Positions 34,228 to 42,854 of a stretch of DNA of 47,550 bases are shown piece after piece. The notes beneath the pieces are model-generated. The model was not told the origin of the DNA, made no database searches, and worked only from the letters and a program-made list of their open reading frames with translations. Source of the DNA: an uncultured Lachnospiraceae bacterium (GTDB lineage Bacteria; Bacillota_A; Clostridia; Lachnospirales; Lachnospiraceae); the NCBI GenBank assembly GCA_902801585.1, contig CADCIU010000012.1:1-47550 (forward strand). Reading direction: 5' to 3'. The first letter of the stretch is position 1, and each line of letters begins with the position of its first letter. Made by a program: the position numbers and the translations under genes.

Positions 34228-36165
34228 ATGGCAAATCATAATCAGGATACCAATTATACGCCGGACAGCATCAAGGTACTGGAAGGACTGGAGGCTGTCC
34301 GCACGAGACCCGGAATGTACATCGGCAGTGTCTCCACCAGAGGACTCAATCATCTGATCTATGAGATTGTCGATAACTCCGTGGACGAGCATCTGGCAGG
34401 ATACTGCTCCACGATCAAGGTCATACTGGAGGAGGACGGGTCCTGCACCGTGGAAGACGACGGCAGAGGCATACCGATCGGAATGCACGAGAAAGGTGTG
34501 AGCGCGGAACGCGTGGTGTTCACCACTCTTCATGCCGGCGGAAAATTTGATAATCAGGCTTATAAGACCAGCGGAGGACTGCACGGCGTGGGTTCCTCCG
34601 TGGTCAATGCTCTCTCGGAAAGGATGACCGTCAGCGTTGGCAGCGGCGGTTTTCTTTATGAGGACCAATATGAGAGAGGAAATCCCGTTACAGAGCTCGA
34701 GAACGGCCTGCTGCCGGTAAAGGGTAAGACCAAATGGACCGGTACCAGGATCAATTTTCTGCCGGATCCCGAGATCTTTGAAAAGACCCGCTTTCGGGAA
34801 GAGGACATCAAGAGCCGCATGCACGAGACGGCGTATCTCAACCCGGAACTTACGATCCTCTATACCGATAAGAGAAAGACGCCGAACGAAGAACTGGAAT
34901 TTCACGAACCCGATGGGATCATCGGGTTTATTCGCGCGCTCAACAAATCCAAGGACGCTGTGACAGACATCATCTATTATAAGGGGATCAGCGACCATAT
35001 CACGGTGGAAGCCGCTTTCCAGTTCGTCAACGAATTCCACGAAAATGTACTGGGATTCTGCAATAATATCTATAACGCCGAGGGCGGCACGCATCTGACC
35101 GGATTCAAGACCGTATTCACGCAGGTGATCAACAGCTACGCCCGGCAGCTGAACATTCTCAAAGAGAAAGATACCAATTTTACGGGTGCGGACATCCGCA
35201 ACGGAATGACGGCGGTCATCTCCATCAAGCATCCGGATCCGCGTTTCGAGGGACAGACCAAGACGAAGCTGGATAATCAGGACGCAGCCAAAGCGGTCGC
35301 CCAGGTGACAAGCGACGAGATCGTTCGCTATTTTGACAGAAATCTCGACACACTCAAGACGGTGATCGGCTGTGCGGAAAAAGCTGCCAAGATCAGGAAG
35401 ACGGAGGAGAAGACCAGAGTCAATATGCTGGTCAAGCAGAAGTTCTCTTTTGACTCCAACGGCAAGCTCGCCAACTGCACCAGCAAAGATGCATCGAAAT
35501 GCGAGATCTTCATTGTAGAGGGTGATTCGGCCGGCGGCAGTGCCAAGATGGCCAGGGACAGAATGTTCCAGGCGATCCTGCCGATCCGGGGAAAGATCCT
35601 CAATGTCGAGAAGGCGAGTATCGATAAAATTCTGGCCAACGCGGAGATCAAGACGATGATCAATGCATTCGGCTGCGGTTTTTCTGAAGGGTACGGCAAT
35701 GATTTCGACATTACAAAGCTTCGGTATGACAAGATCGTGATCATGGCCGATGCCGATGTGGACGGCGCACATATTTCTACGCTTCTTCTGACGCTGTTCT
35801 ACCGGTTCATGCCGGAACTGATCTATGAGGGACATGTCTATGTGGCCATGCCGCCCCTCTATAAAGTGATCCCCAAGCGGGGAGGCGGGGAAGGCGAATA
35901 CCTGTACGATGATTTCGCTCTGGCAAAATACAGAAAGAAGCACAAAAACGACTTTACCCTGCAGCGCTACAAGGGACTTGGCGAAATGGATCCCGAACAG
36001 CTCTGGGAAACTACGCTGGACCCCGCGCGGCGATATATGAAGCAGGTTCAGATCGAGGACGCCATTCACGCCTCGGAGATCACGGAGCTCCTGATGGGAA
36101 GCGAGGTGCCGCCCCGCAAGAGTTTCATCCATGACCATGCAGGCGACGCCGAGCTCGATATCTGA
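34228..36165 (+). CDS. parE: Type IIA DNA topoisomerase subunit B (ParE or GyrB)
   Basis: This 645-residue ATPase subunit has an N-terminal GHKL domain with EIVDNSVDEHLAGY, DDGRGIPIGM and GLHGVGSSVVNAL. The TOPRIM domain has EGDSAGGSAKMARDR and the Asp pair in ADADVDGAH. RYKGLGEMDPEQLWETT lies near the C-terminus. There is no long insert. The ATG at 34228 follows AAAGGAG. It overlaps nothing and is followed after 89 bases by subunit A. The pair is not beside dnaA-dnaN-recF, the usual gyrase site in Bacillota, and subunit A lacks a GyrA box, so topoisomerase IV is favoured. Sequence alone does not settle ParE versus GyrB. Confidence 0.9.
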   Translation: MANHNQDTNYTPDSIKVLEGLEAVRTRPGMYIGSVSTRGLNHLIYEIVDNSVDEHLAGYCSTIKVILEEDGSCTVEDDGRGIPIGMHEKGVSAERVVFTTLHAGGKFDNQAYKTSGGLHGVGSSVVNALSERMTVSVGSGGFLYEDQYERGNPVTELENGLLPVKGKTKWTGTRINFLPDPEIFEKTRFREEDIKSRMHETAYLNPELTILYTDKRKTPNEELEFHEPDGIIGFIRALNKSKDAVTDIIYYKGISDHITVEAAFQFVNEFHENVLGFCNNIYNAEGGTHLTGFKTVFTQVINSYARQLNILKEKDTNFTGADIRNGMTAVISIKHPDPRFEGQTKTKLDNQDAAKAVAQVTSDEIVRYFDRNLDTLKTVIGCAEKAAKIRKTEEKTRVNMLVKQKFSFDSNGKLANCTSKDASKCEIFIVEGDSAGGSAKMARDRMFQAILPIRGKILNVEKASIDKILANAEIKTMINAFGCGFSEGYGNDFDITKLRYDKIVIMADADVDGAHISTLLLTLFYRFMPELIYEGHVYVAMPPLYKVIPKRGGGEGEYLYDDFALAKYRKKHKNDFTLQRYKGLGEMDPEQLWETTLDPARRYMKQVQIEDAIHASEITELLMGSEVPPRKSFIHDHAGDAELDI

Positions 36166-36254
36166 GTAGAGAGCCGCAGACCGGGTCGGTCTTTCAGCCA
36201 AGGCCCGCGCGGCGAACGATATCCACAAAATAATACGGAGAGACAAGCAGACTT

Positions 36255-38564
36255 ATGCCTAGAGACGACCACAACAAGAACAGCAGAAAAGGAAAAAGAT
36301 CCGCGGAAGATACGTTTGCCGCAACACCGCAGGAGCAGATCTTAAAGACTGAGTATTCCGAACTGATGCAGAAATCTTATATCGACTACGCGATGAGCGT
36401 CATCGTAGCCAGGGCGCTTCCCGATGTCAGAGACGGACTTAAACCCGTGCAGCGCAGGACCCTTTACGATATGCATGAGCTGGGGATCCACTACGACAAG
36501 CCCTTCAGGAAGAGCGCCCGTATCGTGGGAGATACGATGGGTAAGTACCACCCCCAAGGAGACAGTTCGATCTATGACGCGCTGGTCGTGATGGCACAGG
36601 ACTTCAAGAAAGGCCTTCCTCTGATCAACGGACACGGCAATTTCGGCAATATCGAAGGCGACGGCGCCGCTGCGATGCGATATACGGAAGCCAGGCTTCA
36701 GGAAGTGACGGAAGAGGCGTTTCTTCAGGATCTGGATAAGGACGTTGTGGATTTTGTCCCCAATTTTGACGAGAATGAGAAAGAGCCTTCTGTTCTTCCT
36801 GTCAAGATCCCGAATTTCCTGATCAACGGCTCTGAGGGCATCGCGGTCGGTATGGCGACCAGCACGCCGCCCCACAATCTGGGCGAGGTGATCGATGCGC
36901 AGATCGCGCTGATGGACAATCCGGAACTGACGAGCACAGAGCTCATGCGTTATGTCAAGGGACCTGATTTCCCGACCGGCGGGATCGTGGTCAATAAAGA
37001 TGAGCTTGCGGATATCTACGAGACGGGTTCCGGACGGGTGCGCCTGAGAGGACGCACGGAAGTGGAAAAGGGAAAATCGGGACACATTCATCTCGTCATC
37101 ACGGAAGTCCCGTACACGATGATCGGCTCCGGCATCGGGAAATTCCTTTCCGATGTGGCAGCGCTCTCTGAGAAAAAGATAACGAATGACATCATCGATA
37201 TCACAAATCAGTCCGACAAAAACGGAATCCGTATCGTCATAGAACTGCGAAAAGACACGGATGTGGACTATTTCAGGAACCTTCTTTATAAGAAGACCCG
37301 GCTCGAGGACACCTTCGGCGTCAACATGCTGGCCATACATGACGGAAAACCGGAGACACTGGGCCTTAAGCAGATCCTGAAGGCCAATACCGATTTCCTC
37401 TATGAGACGACGACCCGCAAGTACCGGAATCTCCTGGAAAAGGAGCGCAAAAAGAGGGAGATCCAGGAAGGACTCATCAAAGCGGTCAATGTCATTGACC
37501 TGATCATCGAGATCCTCCGCGGCGCAAGAGACCGCAAGACTGTCAAGAACTGTCTGGTCAACGGCGAGACGCAGGGAATCCGGTTCAGGAGTGAGGAGTC
37601 CGAGATCATGGCGACGCAGCTGGCTTTTACAGAGGCACAGGCAGACGCCATCCTCGATATGCGTCTCTATAAACTGATCGGCCTGGAACTGGAAGCTCTG
37701 ATCAAAGAACACGACGAGACGGTTGCCAATATCTACCGTTATGAGGATATCCTCGAAGAACATGACTCCATGACAAGAGTCTTAAAGAGCGAACTGGCAG
37801 GAATCAGGGATAAATATGCCAGAGCACGGCGCACGCAGATCATGCAGACGGAAGCCGCCGCATTCACCATAAGGGAAGACGTGGAAGACAGAGAACTGGT
37901 CTTCGTCATTGACCGTTTCGGATATGCCAAGACAATGGACCCTTCTGTCTATCAGCGGAATAAAGAGGCGGCAGACAGCGCCTACAAGCACATTTTCTCC
38001 TGTGTGAGCAGCGGAAGAGTCTGCCTGTTCACGGACAAAGGCTCGCTGCACAGCGTCAAGGTCTCTGATCTTCCGCAGGGCAGACTCAGAGACAAGGGAA
38101 TCCCTATCGACAATGTGGGGAACTACGACTCCTCTAAGGAAGAGATCGTTCTGGCCTGCAGCCAGTCGGATCTCAACCTTTACAGACTGCTGTTTGTCAC
38201 GCAGAAAGGACTTGTCAAGATCGTAAGCGGCGGAGAATTCGAGACCAGGCTCAGGACCGTGAATGCGACCAAACTGGGTGAGGACGATCAGCTCGTGTAT
38301 GTGGGTGTGATCACAGACCAGAAGTTCGCTGTTCTCATCAGCAGGAACGGATATGTCCTCAAATTCCCTCTGGACGAGATCTCGGAAATGAAGAAGACAG
38401 CGGCCGGTATGCAGGGCATGAAGCTGGGCAGGGATGACCTGGTGGAGAGAGCACTGATGATCCGGGAAAAAGAAGATCAGCCCCTGATCCACAGGGAAAC
38501 GACGATCGACCTGAGCAAAATGCGCACGTCTTCGAGAAACGGCAAGGGAACGAAAAGAATTTGA
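36255..38564 (+). CDS. parC: Type IIA DNA topoisomerase subunit A (ParC-like, no GyrA box)
   Basis: This 769-residue breakage-reunion subunit has [35 protein letters not shown] (the quinolone-resistance region) and MRYTEARL with the catalytic Tyr near residue 143. The second half has the tower and coiled-coil region and a C-terminal beta-pinwheel ([15 protein letters not shown]). No QRRGGxG GyrA box is visible; the corresponding site reads [15 protein letters not shown] wrapping of the gyrase kind is therefore not expected, and a decatenating topoisomerase IV is inferred. The ribosome binding site (ACGGAG) is about 12 bases from the ATG. The stop codon is the first triplet-containing unit of a tandem repeat. 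Confidence 0.88.
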   Translation: MPRDDHNKNSRKGKRSAEDTFAATPQEQILKTEYSELMQKSYIDYAMSVIVARALPDVRDGLKPVQRRTLYDMHELGIHYDKPFRKSARIVGDTMGKYHPQGDSSIYDALVVMAQDFKKGLPLINGHGNFGNIEGDGAAAMRYTEARLQEVTEEAFLQDLDKDVVDFVPNFDENEKEPSVLPVKIPNFLINGSEGIAVGMATSTPPHNLGEVIDAQIALMDNPELTSTELMRYVKGPDFPTGGIVVNKDELADIYETGSGRVRLRGRTEVEKGKSGHIHLVITEVPYTMIGSGIGKFLSDVAALSEKKITNDIIDITNQSDKNGIRIVIELRKDTDVDYFRNLLYKKTRLEDTFGVNMLAIHDGKPETLGLKQILKANTDFLYETTTRKYRNLLEKERKKREIQEGLIKAVNVIDLIIEILRGARDRKTVKNCLVNGETQGIRFRSEESEIMATQLAFTEAQADAILDMRLYKLIGLELEALIKEHDETVANIYRYEDILEEHDSMTRVLKSELAGIRDKYARARRTQIMQTEAAAFTIREDVEDRELVFVIDRFGYAKTMDPSVYQRNKEAADSAYKHIFSCVSSGRVCLFTDKGSLHSVKVSDLPQGRLRDKGIPIDNVGNYDSSKEEIVLACSQSDLNLYRLLFVTQKGLVKIVSGGEFETRLRTVNATKLGEDDQLVYVGVITDQKFAVLISRNGYVLKFPLDEISEMKKTAAGMQGMKLGRDDLVERALMIREKEDQPLIHRETTIDLSKMRTSSRNGKGTKRI

Positions 38565-38600
38565 GGATCGAATCTGAGGATCGAATCTGAGGATCGAATC
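38562..38600 (+). repeat. 13-bp x 3 tandem repeat starting at the parC stop codon
   Basis: TGAGGATCGAATC is repeated perfectly at 38562, 38575 and 38588. The first TGA is the stop codon of the topoisomerase A subunit gene. Because 13 is not a multiple of 3, the three TGA triplets fall in all three frames. Confidence 0.95.
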
Positions 38601-38613
38601 TGTGAATTGAAGA

Positions 38614-38651
38614 TGGACAAAAAAGACAAGATTTTATACACTCTAAGTGTA
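38614..38651 (+). promoter_or_regulatory. rsmD promoter with inverted repeat over the -10
   Basis: TGGACA (38614-38619) and TACACT (38637-38642) are 17 bases apart. TACACT-CTA-AGTGTA (38637-38651) forms a 6-bp inverted repeat that covers the -10 and the likely start of transcription, a typical repressor position. The rsmD start lies 25 bases further on. Confidence 0.55.
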
Positions 38652-38676
38652 AACGTCAAAGAATAACGAGGTTGAA

Positions 38677-39237
38677 ATGAGAGTAATAGCGGGAAGTGCC
38701 AGAAGACTCAAGCTGGCAGCGCCTTACGGTCTTGACACAAGACCGACACAGGACATCATCAAAGAAACGTTGTTTAATATCATCCAGGCTGATGTTCCCG
38801 GATCCGTTTTTTTGGATCTGTGCGCCGGAAGCGGTGCGATCGGCATAGAAGCTCTGAGCAGGGGCGCTCTGAAAGCCTATTTCGTCGAGAACGGCCGCGA
38901 GGCATGCGCCTGCATACAGAAGAATCTGCATACGACCCATTTCGAAGATAAGGCTGTCCTTCTCAAACAGGATGTGCTGAGTGCGCTGCGCCACATACAT
39001 GAGAAAGAGGCGGATATCATTTACGTGGACCCGCCCTATGAGGCGGTCACTGTCCATGATATCCTGCACGCTTTGGCGAATGAGCGGTTTGTGACTGAGA
39101 ATACCCTCATTATTGTGGAGACCTCACTCGACACTGATTTTTCCTATCTGCCGCAGATCGGTCTTGCGCTTGTGCGGGAGAAAGACTATAAAGCGAATCG
39201 CCATCTGTTTATCCGCAGAACCAACAATGACCGCTGA
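38677..39237 (+). CDS. rsmD: 16S rRNA (guanine966-N2)-methyltransferase
   Basis: This 186-residue SAM-dependent methyltransferase modifies G966 of 16S rRNA. MRVIAGSARRLKL and DTRPTQDIIKETLFNII at the N-terminus are typical. SAM motif I is FLDLCAGSGAIGIEAL, and the catalytic N6/N2-methyltransferase motif is DPPY. Length is normal. It is followed 19 bases later by coaD, the usual partner in many bacteria. Confidence 0.95.
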   Translation: MRVIAGSARRLKLAAPYGLDTRPTQDIIKETLFNIIQADVPGSVFLDLCAGSGAIGIEALSRGALKAYFVENGREACACIQKNLHTTHFEDKAVLLKQDVLSALRHIHEKEADIIYVDPPYEAVTVHDILHALANERFVTENTLIIVETSLDTDFSYLPQIGLALVREKDYKANRHLFIRRTNNDR

Positions 39238-39256
39238 AAAGCAGAAAGGTAATACT

Positions 39257-39763
39257 ATGAAGCATGCGATTTACCCCGGCAGTTTTGATCCGGTGACCTA
39301 CGGACATATCGATATCATCAAGAGAGCAGCTGAAATGTTCGATGACCTGACCGTCTGCGTTTTGGACAATAAAGCAAAAACTCCATTGTTTTCTGTAGAT
39401 GAACGTGTTAAAATGTTACGCAAAGTGTCAGAAAATATTCCGAATGTCCATGTGAACTCATATTGTGGATTGTTGATGGATTATGCACGTGAAATTGACT
39501 GCCATATTGCTGTCCGCGGACTGCGCGCAGTTACGGATTTCGAATATGAGCTTCAGATCGCCCACGCAAACCGCACCATCTCCGGCGGATTTTTGGACAC
39601 GATCTTCATTACCAGCAGTATGGAGTATGCGTATCTGAGTTCTTCCGTCGTCAAAGAGATCGCCTCGTTCGGCGGAGACATCTCTCTGTGTGTTCCCGCG
39701 TGCATCGAAGAGGAAGTCGTCAATAAAATGAGAGTTCGTCATCCGGAATTTTACCAGTCATAG
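39257..39763 (+). CDS. coaD: Phosphopantetheine adenylyltransferase
   Basis: This 168-residue nucleotidyltransferase transfers AMP from ATP to 4'-phosphopantetheine, the penultimate step of coenzyme A synthesis. AIYPGSFDPVTYGHIDII carries the T/H-x-G-H ATP-binding motif, RGLRAVTDFEYE is the substrate-binding segment, and YLSSSVVKEIA is the C-terminal ISSSxxR-like motif. The start ATG 39257 matches the family N-terminus; the longer frame overlaps rsmD and is rejected. Confidence 0.96.
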   Translation: MKHAIYPGSFDPVTYGHIDIIKRAAEMFDDLTVCVLDNKAKTPLFSVDERVKMLRKVSENIPNVHVNSYCGLLMDYAREIDCHIAVRGLRAVTDFEYELQIAHANRTISGGFLDTIFITSSMEYAYLSSSVVKEIASFGGDISLCVPACIEEEVVNKMRVRHPEFYQS

Positions 39764-39791
39764 AGTTCAAAATTAAGGAGGAATTGGGCAC

Positions 39792-40436
39792 ATGAGCAGC
39801 AAAATCGAACAGCAGATCGATCAGATCGAAGATTATATTGATTCCTGCAGATATCAGACTTTTTCCAAGACAAATATCATCGTCGACAAGGATGAGCTGG
39901 ACGGCCTTCTCGAAGAGCTCCGCGCAAGGACGCCGGAAGAGATCAAGCATTATCAGCGCATCATCAATAATAAAGATGCCATCCTGGAGGACGCGAGAAG
40001 AAAAGCGGAAGAGATGATCAACGAAGCCACCGTACATACAAACGAGCTGGTCAACGAGCACGAGATCATGCAGCAGGCGTATGCCCAGGCCAACGAGATC
40101 GTCCGTCTCGCCACACAGCAGGGGCAGGATATCCTGGATAAAGCGATCAGCGAAGCGAATGCATACAGAAGTTCCGCTGCACAGTATATGGAAGATATGC
40201 TGGCTCAGATCGAACAGAGCACGGTGAGCGCACGCAACAATCTCACCTCGATCTTCTCGAATTTCCATGCTGAGATGTCGGATTACATCGACACGGTCCA
40301 TCAGAACCGCGCGGAACTCATCCCGCAGGATGATGACGGTTCCGACTTTATGCAGCAGGTGGATGATATTCCCGAAGAGATCGAAGAGGGAGAGGATCAG
40401 TCCGGTTTTGTGAACACAGATATGGTCCAGGATTAA
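39792..40436 (+). CDS. Coiled-coil protein, DivIVA/ATPase-like, unknown function
   Basis: This 214-residue acidic protein is almost wholly helical. A first segment (about 1-50) is followed by a long coiled coil (about 60-170), with heptad-like spacing in DARRKAEEMINEATVHTNEL and similar stretches. The C-terminal tail is disordered and very acidic (about 175-214). There is no membrane segment or catalytic motif. Similar clostridial proteins next to coaD are often labelled ATPase or V-type ATPase subunit H-like on coiled-coil similarity alone. The architecture resembles DivIVA-type scaffold proteins of cell division, but that is only suggestive. AAGGAGG lies 8-9 bases before the ATG. Confidence 0.75.
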   Translation: MSSKIEQQIDQIEDYIDSCRYQTFSKTNIIVDKDELDGLLEELRARTPEEIKHYQRIINNKDAILEDARRKAEEMINEATVHTNELVNEHEIMQQAYAQANEIVRLATQQGQDILDKAISEANAYRSSAAQYMEDMLAQIEQSTVSARNNLTSIFSNFHAEMSDYIDTVHQNRAELIPQDDDGSDFMQQVDDIPEEIEEGEDQSGFVNTDMVQD

Positions 40437-40456
40437 TGCGGTAATGGATATTATGT

Positions 40457-40495
40457 CAGGGGCATCTTTTCGTTCGTCGGGAAGATGCCCTGTTT
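40457..40495 (+). terminator. Hairpin terminator after the coiled-coil gene
   Basis: CAGGGGCATCTT (40457-40468) pairs with AAGATGCCCTG (40482-40492) with one bulged G. A short TTT tail follows. The U-run is brief, so read-through into the next genes is possible. Confidence 0.55.
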
Positions 40496-40513
40496 CATGC
40501 TTTTGGAGCGGAT

Positions 40514-41080
40514 ATGATTGGCAGAAAAGGAACATTCGGATATATCAAAAAAAGAAGAAAACTGATGGCACTGCTCACGATCGCGCTGCTTGCAGCTGTT
40601 CTGGGCGTGTATTTCGGTGCGCAGTGGTATTTTAAAACGAACAAGAATGTTTTTACGATCATAGCGGCTCTGTGCTGCATCGGCGTCGGAAAATGCGCGG
40701 TGGATCTCGTGATGTTCTGCCGTGCCGGCTGCTGCTCGGCCAGTGCAAGGGAGAGTATCATTCTTCATCTGGGAAGGCTCACAGGCAGATACGATCTGTT
40801 TATGACCACTTATGACAAAAATTTTTCGATCAGTCATGTTGTCTGCGCCGGCAAATCCGTCTGTGCGCTGACGGAAGATATGAAATGCGACACGAAAGCC
40901 GGCGAGCTGCATATCCGCACGATGCTTGAAAATGACGGTTTCAAAGGATACACTGTCAAAATTCTCAGAAATCTTGACAATTATCTGGAGAGGCTCGACG
41001 AGCTGAATCTGATCTATGACGCAAAAGACCAGAAAGGCATCAACGGAGTCATGGACCTATTGGAGTCCATCTCCCTGTAA
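40514..41080 (+). CDS. Small two-TM membrane protein of unknown function
   Basis: This 188-residue protein has a basic N-terminus (RKGTFGYIKKRRK), two membrane segments (about residues 18-36 and 46-66) and a cytoplasmic domain of about 115 residues. The domain contains several Cys residues (MFCRAGCCSASA after the second helix, then VVCAGKSVCAL) and ends NLIYDAKDQKGINGVMDLLESI. I recognise no family. GGAG lies 7 bases before the ATG. It is followed 26 bases later by the pseudouridine synthase, so they may share a transcript. Confidence 0.75.
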   Translation: MIGRKGTFGYIKKRRKLMALLTIALLAAVLGVYFGAQWYFKTNKNVFTIIAALCCIGVGKCAVDLVMFCRAGCCSASARESIILHLGRLTGRYDLFMTTYDKNFSISHVVCAGKSVCALTEDMKCDTKAGELHIRTMLENDGFKGYTVKILRNLDNYLERLDELNLIYDAKDQKGINGVMDLLESISL

Positions 41081-41106
41081 CGGATCCGAAGGACAGTAAC
41101 AAGTAT

Positions 41107-42186
41107 ATGAAGGAACTGAGAATCGAAAGCGGGGACAGAGGACAGCGTCTGACAAAATTCATTCAGCGCAGGCTTCCCGATGCGCCCTCCTCTTTTATTT
41201 ATAAGATGCTCCGAAAAAAGAATATAACGCTCAACGGGAAAAAGGCGTCCGGCAGTGAACTTCTTCTGGAAGGCGATCTGGTGACGTTTTTTTTATCGGA
41301 TGAAACGATATCCGGATTCGGCGGCAGGACCGGCGTTCACAATAATGAAGCGTCTCTCGAAATGGCAGACGAGTATGTCCGGGCATATCGGCAGTTAAAC
41401 GGGAGGATCGGCGGGAAGGGGATCCTGTATGAGGATTCGGATATTCTTGCTGTGAGAAAACCGGTCGGCGTCCTGTCTCAGAAAGCGTCGGACGACGACC
41501 GCTCCATGAACGAATGGTTCATCGGCTATCTCATTGAGAGCGGACAGATCCGTCCGGACCAGCTCACCGATTTTAAGCCCTCCATCTGCAACCGCCTCGA
41601 CAGAAACACCGGCGGGATCCTTCTGTGCGCCAAATCCCTGCAGGGCGCAAGAAAAATGGCTGAGCTCTTAAGAGACCGCAGCCTGCACAAATACTACCAG
41701 GCAGCCGTTGCGGGAACTGTCCGCGGGAGCGGGAGGATCCGGGGATACCTGACCAAAGACAGGGATGCCAATTCGGTCCGCTTCACCAATGCAGACAGAA
41801 AACACGCAGACGGCCGGGAAAAAGACAGCCGTCAGGGCGGCTGGACAGAGACCACATATCAGGTACTGGTTTCCGGAAGCGCGTTTTCGCTTCTGGAGCT
41901 GGAACTGATCACCGGGAAAACGCATCAGATCCGCTCGCATCTCGCTTCCGAAGGTCATCCCATCGTCGGAGACCCCAAGTATGGAGACAGGGAGCTCAAC
42001 CGGCAGCTCAGGACCGAGCTGGGGATCCGGGGACAGATGTTGTGGTGCTGCCGTATGGAATTCCCGGTCATAGAGGATGCACAGTTCAGCGCGGTCTCGG
42101 GGCGGACCATTGTCTGCGACCCTCCGGCGCTCTATCGGGAGATCGCGGGAAGCACAAGGAAGGATCTCAGGCGCAGACAGGTATAG
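41107..42186 (+). CDS. RluA-family pseudouridine synthase
   Basis: This 359-residue enzyme converts uridine to pseudouridine in rRNA or tRNA. An N-terminal S4 RNA-binding domain (about 12-70, MLRKKNITLNGKKASGSELLLEGD) is followed by the catalytic domain. Motif II is CNRLDRNTGGILLCAKS with catalytic Asp at residue 165. Motif III is ITGKTHQIRSHLASEGHPIVGD. The exact target site cannot be read from sequence, so no RluC/RluD symbol is given. It ends 3 bases before recU. Confidence 0.93.
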   Translation: MKELRIESGDRGQRLTKFIQRRLPDAPSSFIYKMLRKKNITLNGKKASGSELLLEGDLVTFFLSDETISGFGGRTGVHNNEASLEMADEYVRAYRQLNGRIGGKGILYEDSDILAVRKPVGVLSQKASDDDRSMNEWFIGYLIESGQIRPDQLTDFKPSICNRLDRNTGGILLCAKSLQGARKMAELLRDRSLHKYYQAAVAGTVRGSGRIRGYLTKDRDANSVRFTNADRKHADGREKDSRQGGWTETTYQVLVSGSAFSLLELELITGKTHQIRSHLASEGHPIVGDPKYGDRELNRQLRTELGIRGQMLWCCRMEFPVIEDAQFSAVSGRTIVCDPPALYREIAGSTRKDLRRRQV

Positions 42187-42189
42187 ATT

Positions 42190-42741
42190 ATGGGGACATG
42201 GAAAACGCGGGGTCTTAGAGGCTCTTTGTTTGAAGAAGAGATCAACCGCACAAATGAAAAGTATAAAGAGCAGAAGCTGGCGCTGATCCAAAAGATTCCT
42301 ACGCCGATCACTCCTATGAAGATCGACAGTGAGAACCGTCACATCACACTCGCCTATTTTGACCAGAAAAGTACGGTGGATTACATCGGCGTGATCCAGG
42401 GAATACCGGTCTGCTTTGATGCCAAAGAGTGCCATCAGAAGACATTCGCCCTGCAGAATGTTCATCCGCACCAGGTCGAGTTCATGAGGAACTTCGAAGA
42501 ACAGGACGGTCTTGCTTTCTTCCTCATCAGTTATACGCAGGAAGGATTCTATTACTATCTGCCGTTTCGTCATTTTCTGCCATTCTGGGAGAGATCCCTG
42601 TCGGGAGGCAGAAAGAGTTTCCGAATGGACGAACTTGACATGAACTGGGTCCTTCCTCAAAAAGCAGGCATACTCGTTCCGTACCTTGAGATGATCAACA
42701 GAGATCTTTCCGAGAGATACACCGATCGGGATCAGGACTGA
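42190..42741 (+). CDS. recU: Holliday junction resolvase RecU-like
   Basis: This 183-residue protein matches the Bacillota-specific resolvase RecU. The N-terminal RGLRGSLFEEEINRTNEKY, the nuclease core STVDYIGVIQG with Asp64, and VCFDAKEC with Asp77 and Lys79 correspond to the catalytic D...E-x-K of Bacillus RecU, with Asp in place of Glu. HPHQVEFMRNFEEQDGLAFF also follows the family pattern. It cleaves four-way junctions in recombination repair. It starts 3 bases after the upstream stop and has no strong ribosome binding site, so it is probably coupled. In many Bacillota recU lies beside ponA; here it does not. The his promoter begins directly after its stop. Confidence 0.85.
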   Translation: MGTWKTRGLRGSLFEEEINRTNEKYKEQKLALIQKIPTPITPMKIDSENRHITLAYFDQKSTVDYIGVIQGIPVCFDAKECHQKTFALQNVHPHQVEFMRNFEEQDGLAFFLISYTQEGFYYYLPFRHFLPFWERSLSGGRKSFRMDELDMNWVLPQKAGILVPYLEMINRDLSERYTDRDQD

Positions 42742-42742
42742 T

Positions 42743-42771
42743 TTGACAGTCCGTGCCGAATACGGTATACT
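42743..42771 (+). promoter_or_regulatory. Histidine operon promoter
   Basis: A perfect TTGACA (42743-42748) and TATACT (42766-42771) lie 17 bases apart, immediately after the recU stop. Confidence 0.88.
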
Positions 42772-42785
42772 TTCTATGATTTCAC

Positions 42786-42803
42786 GTGCTAATATGGTAG
42801 CAC
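42786..42803. promoter_or_regulatory. Inverted repeat downstream of the his promoter, candidate operator
   Basis: GTGCTA-N6-TAGCAC is a perfect 6-bp dyad about 8 bases downstream of the expected start of transcription. This suits a repressor site. Some Bacillota control his genes with a TrpR-like repressor (HisR/YerC); whether this site belongs to it is not shown. No T-box or his leader peptide was seen in the 84-base leader. Confidence 0.55.
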
Positions 42804-42854
42804 TGTAATGTATTAAAGTATTGATCAAGCATAAATACAGCATAAGGAGAACGC

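Noticed and set aside
34192..36246. A 684-codon open frame on the minus strand opposite the topoisomerase B subunit
   Set aside because: It is exactly antisense to a well-conserved gene, has no family motif and no ribosome binding site. It arises from codon bias of the + strand gene. The same holds for long minus-strand frames at 466-1608, 1969-3300, 14543-15802, 36342-37763 and 43410-44681.
36255..38564. Confident naming as gyrA
   Set aside because: The GyrA box is missing and the locus is not next to the replication origin genes. ParC is favoured, with the doubt stated.
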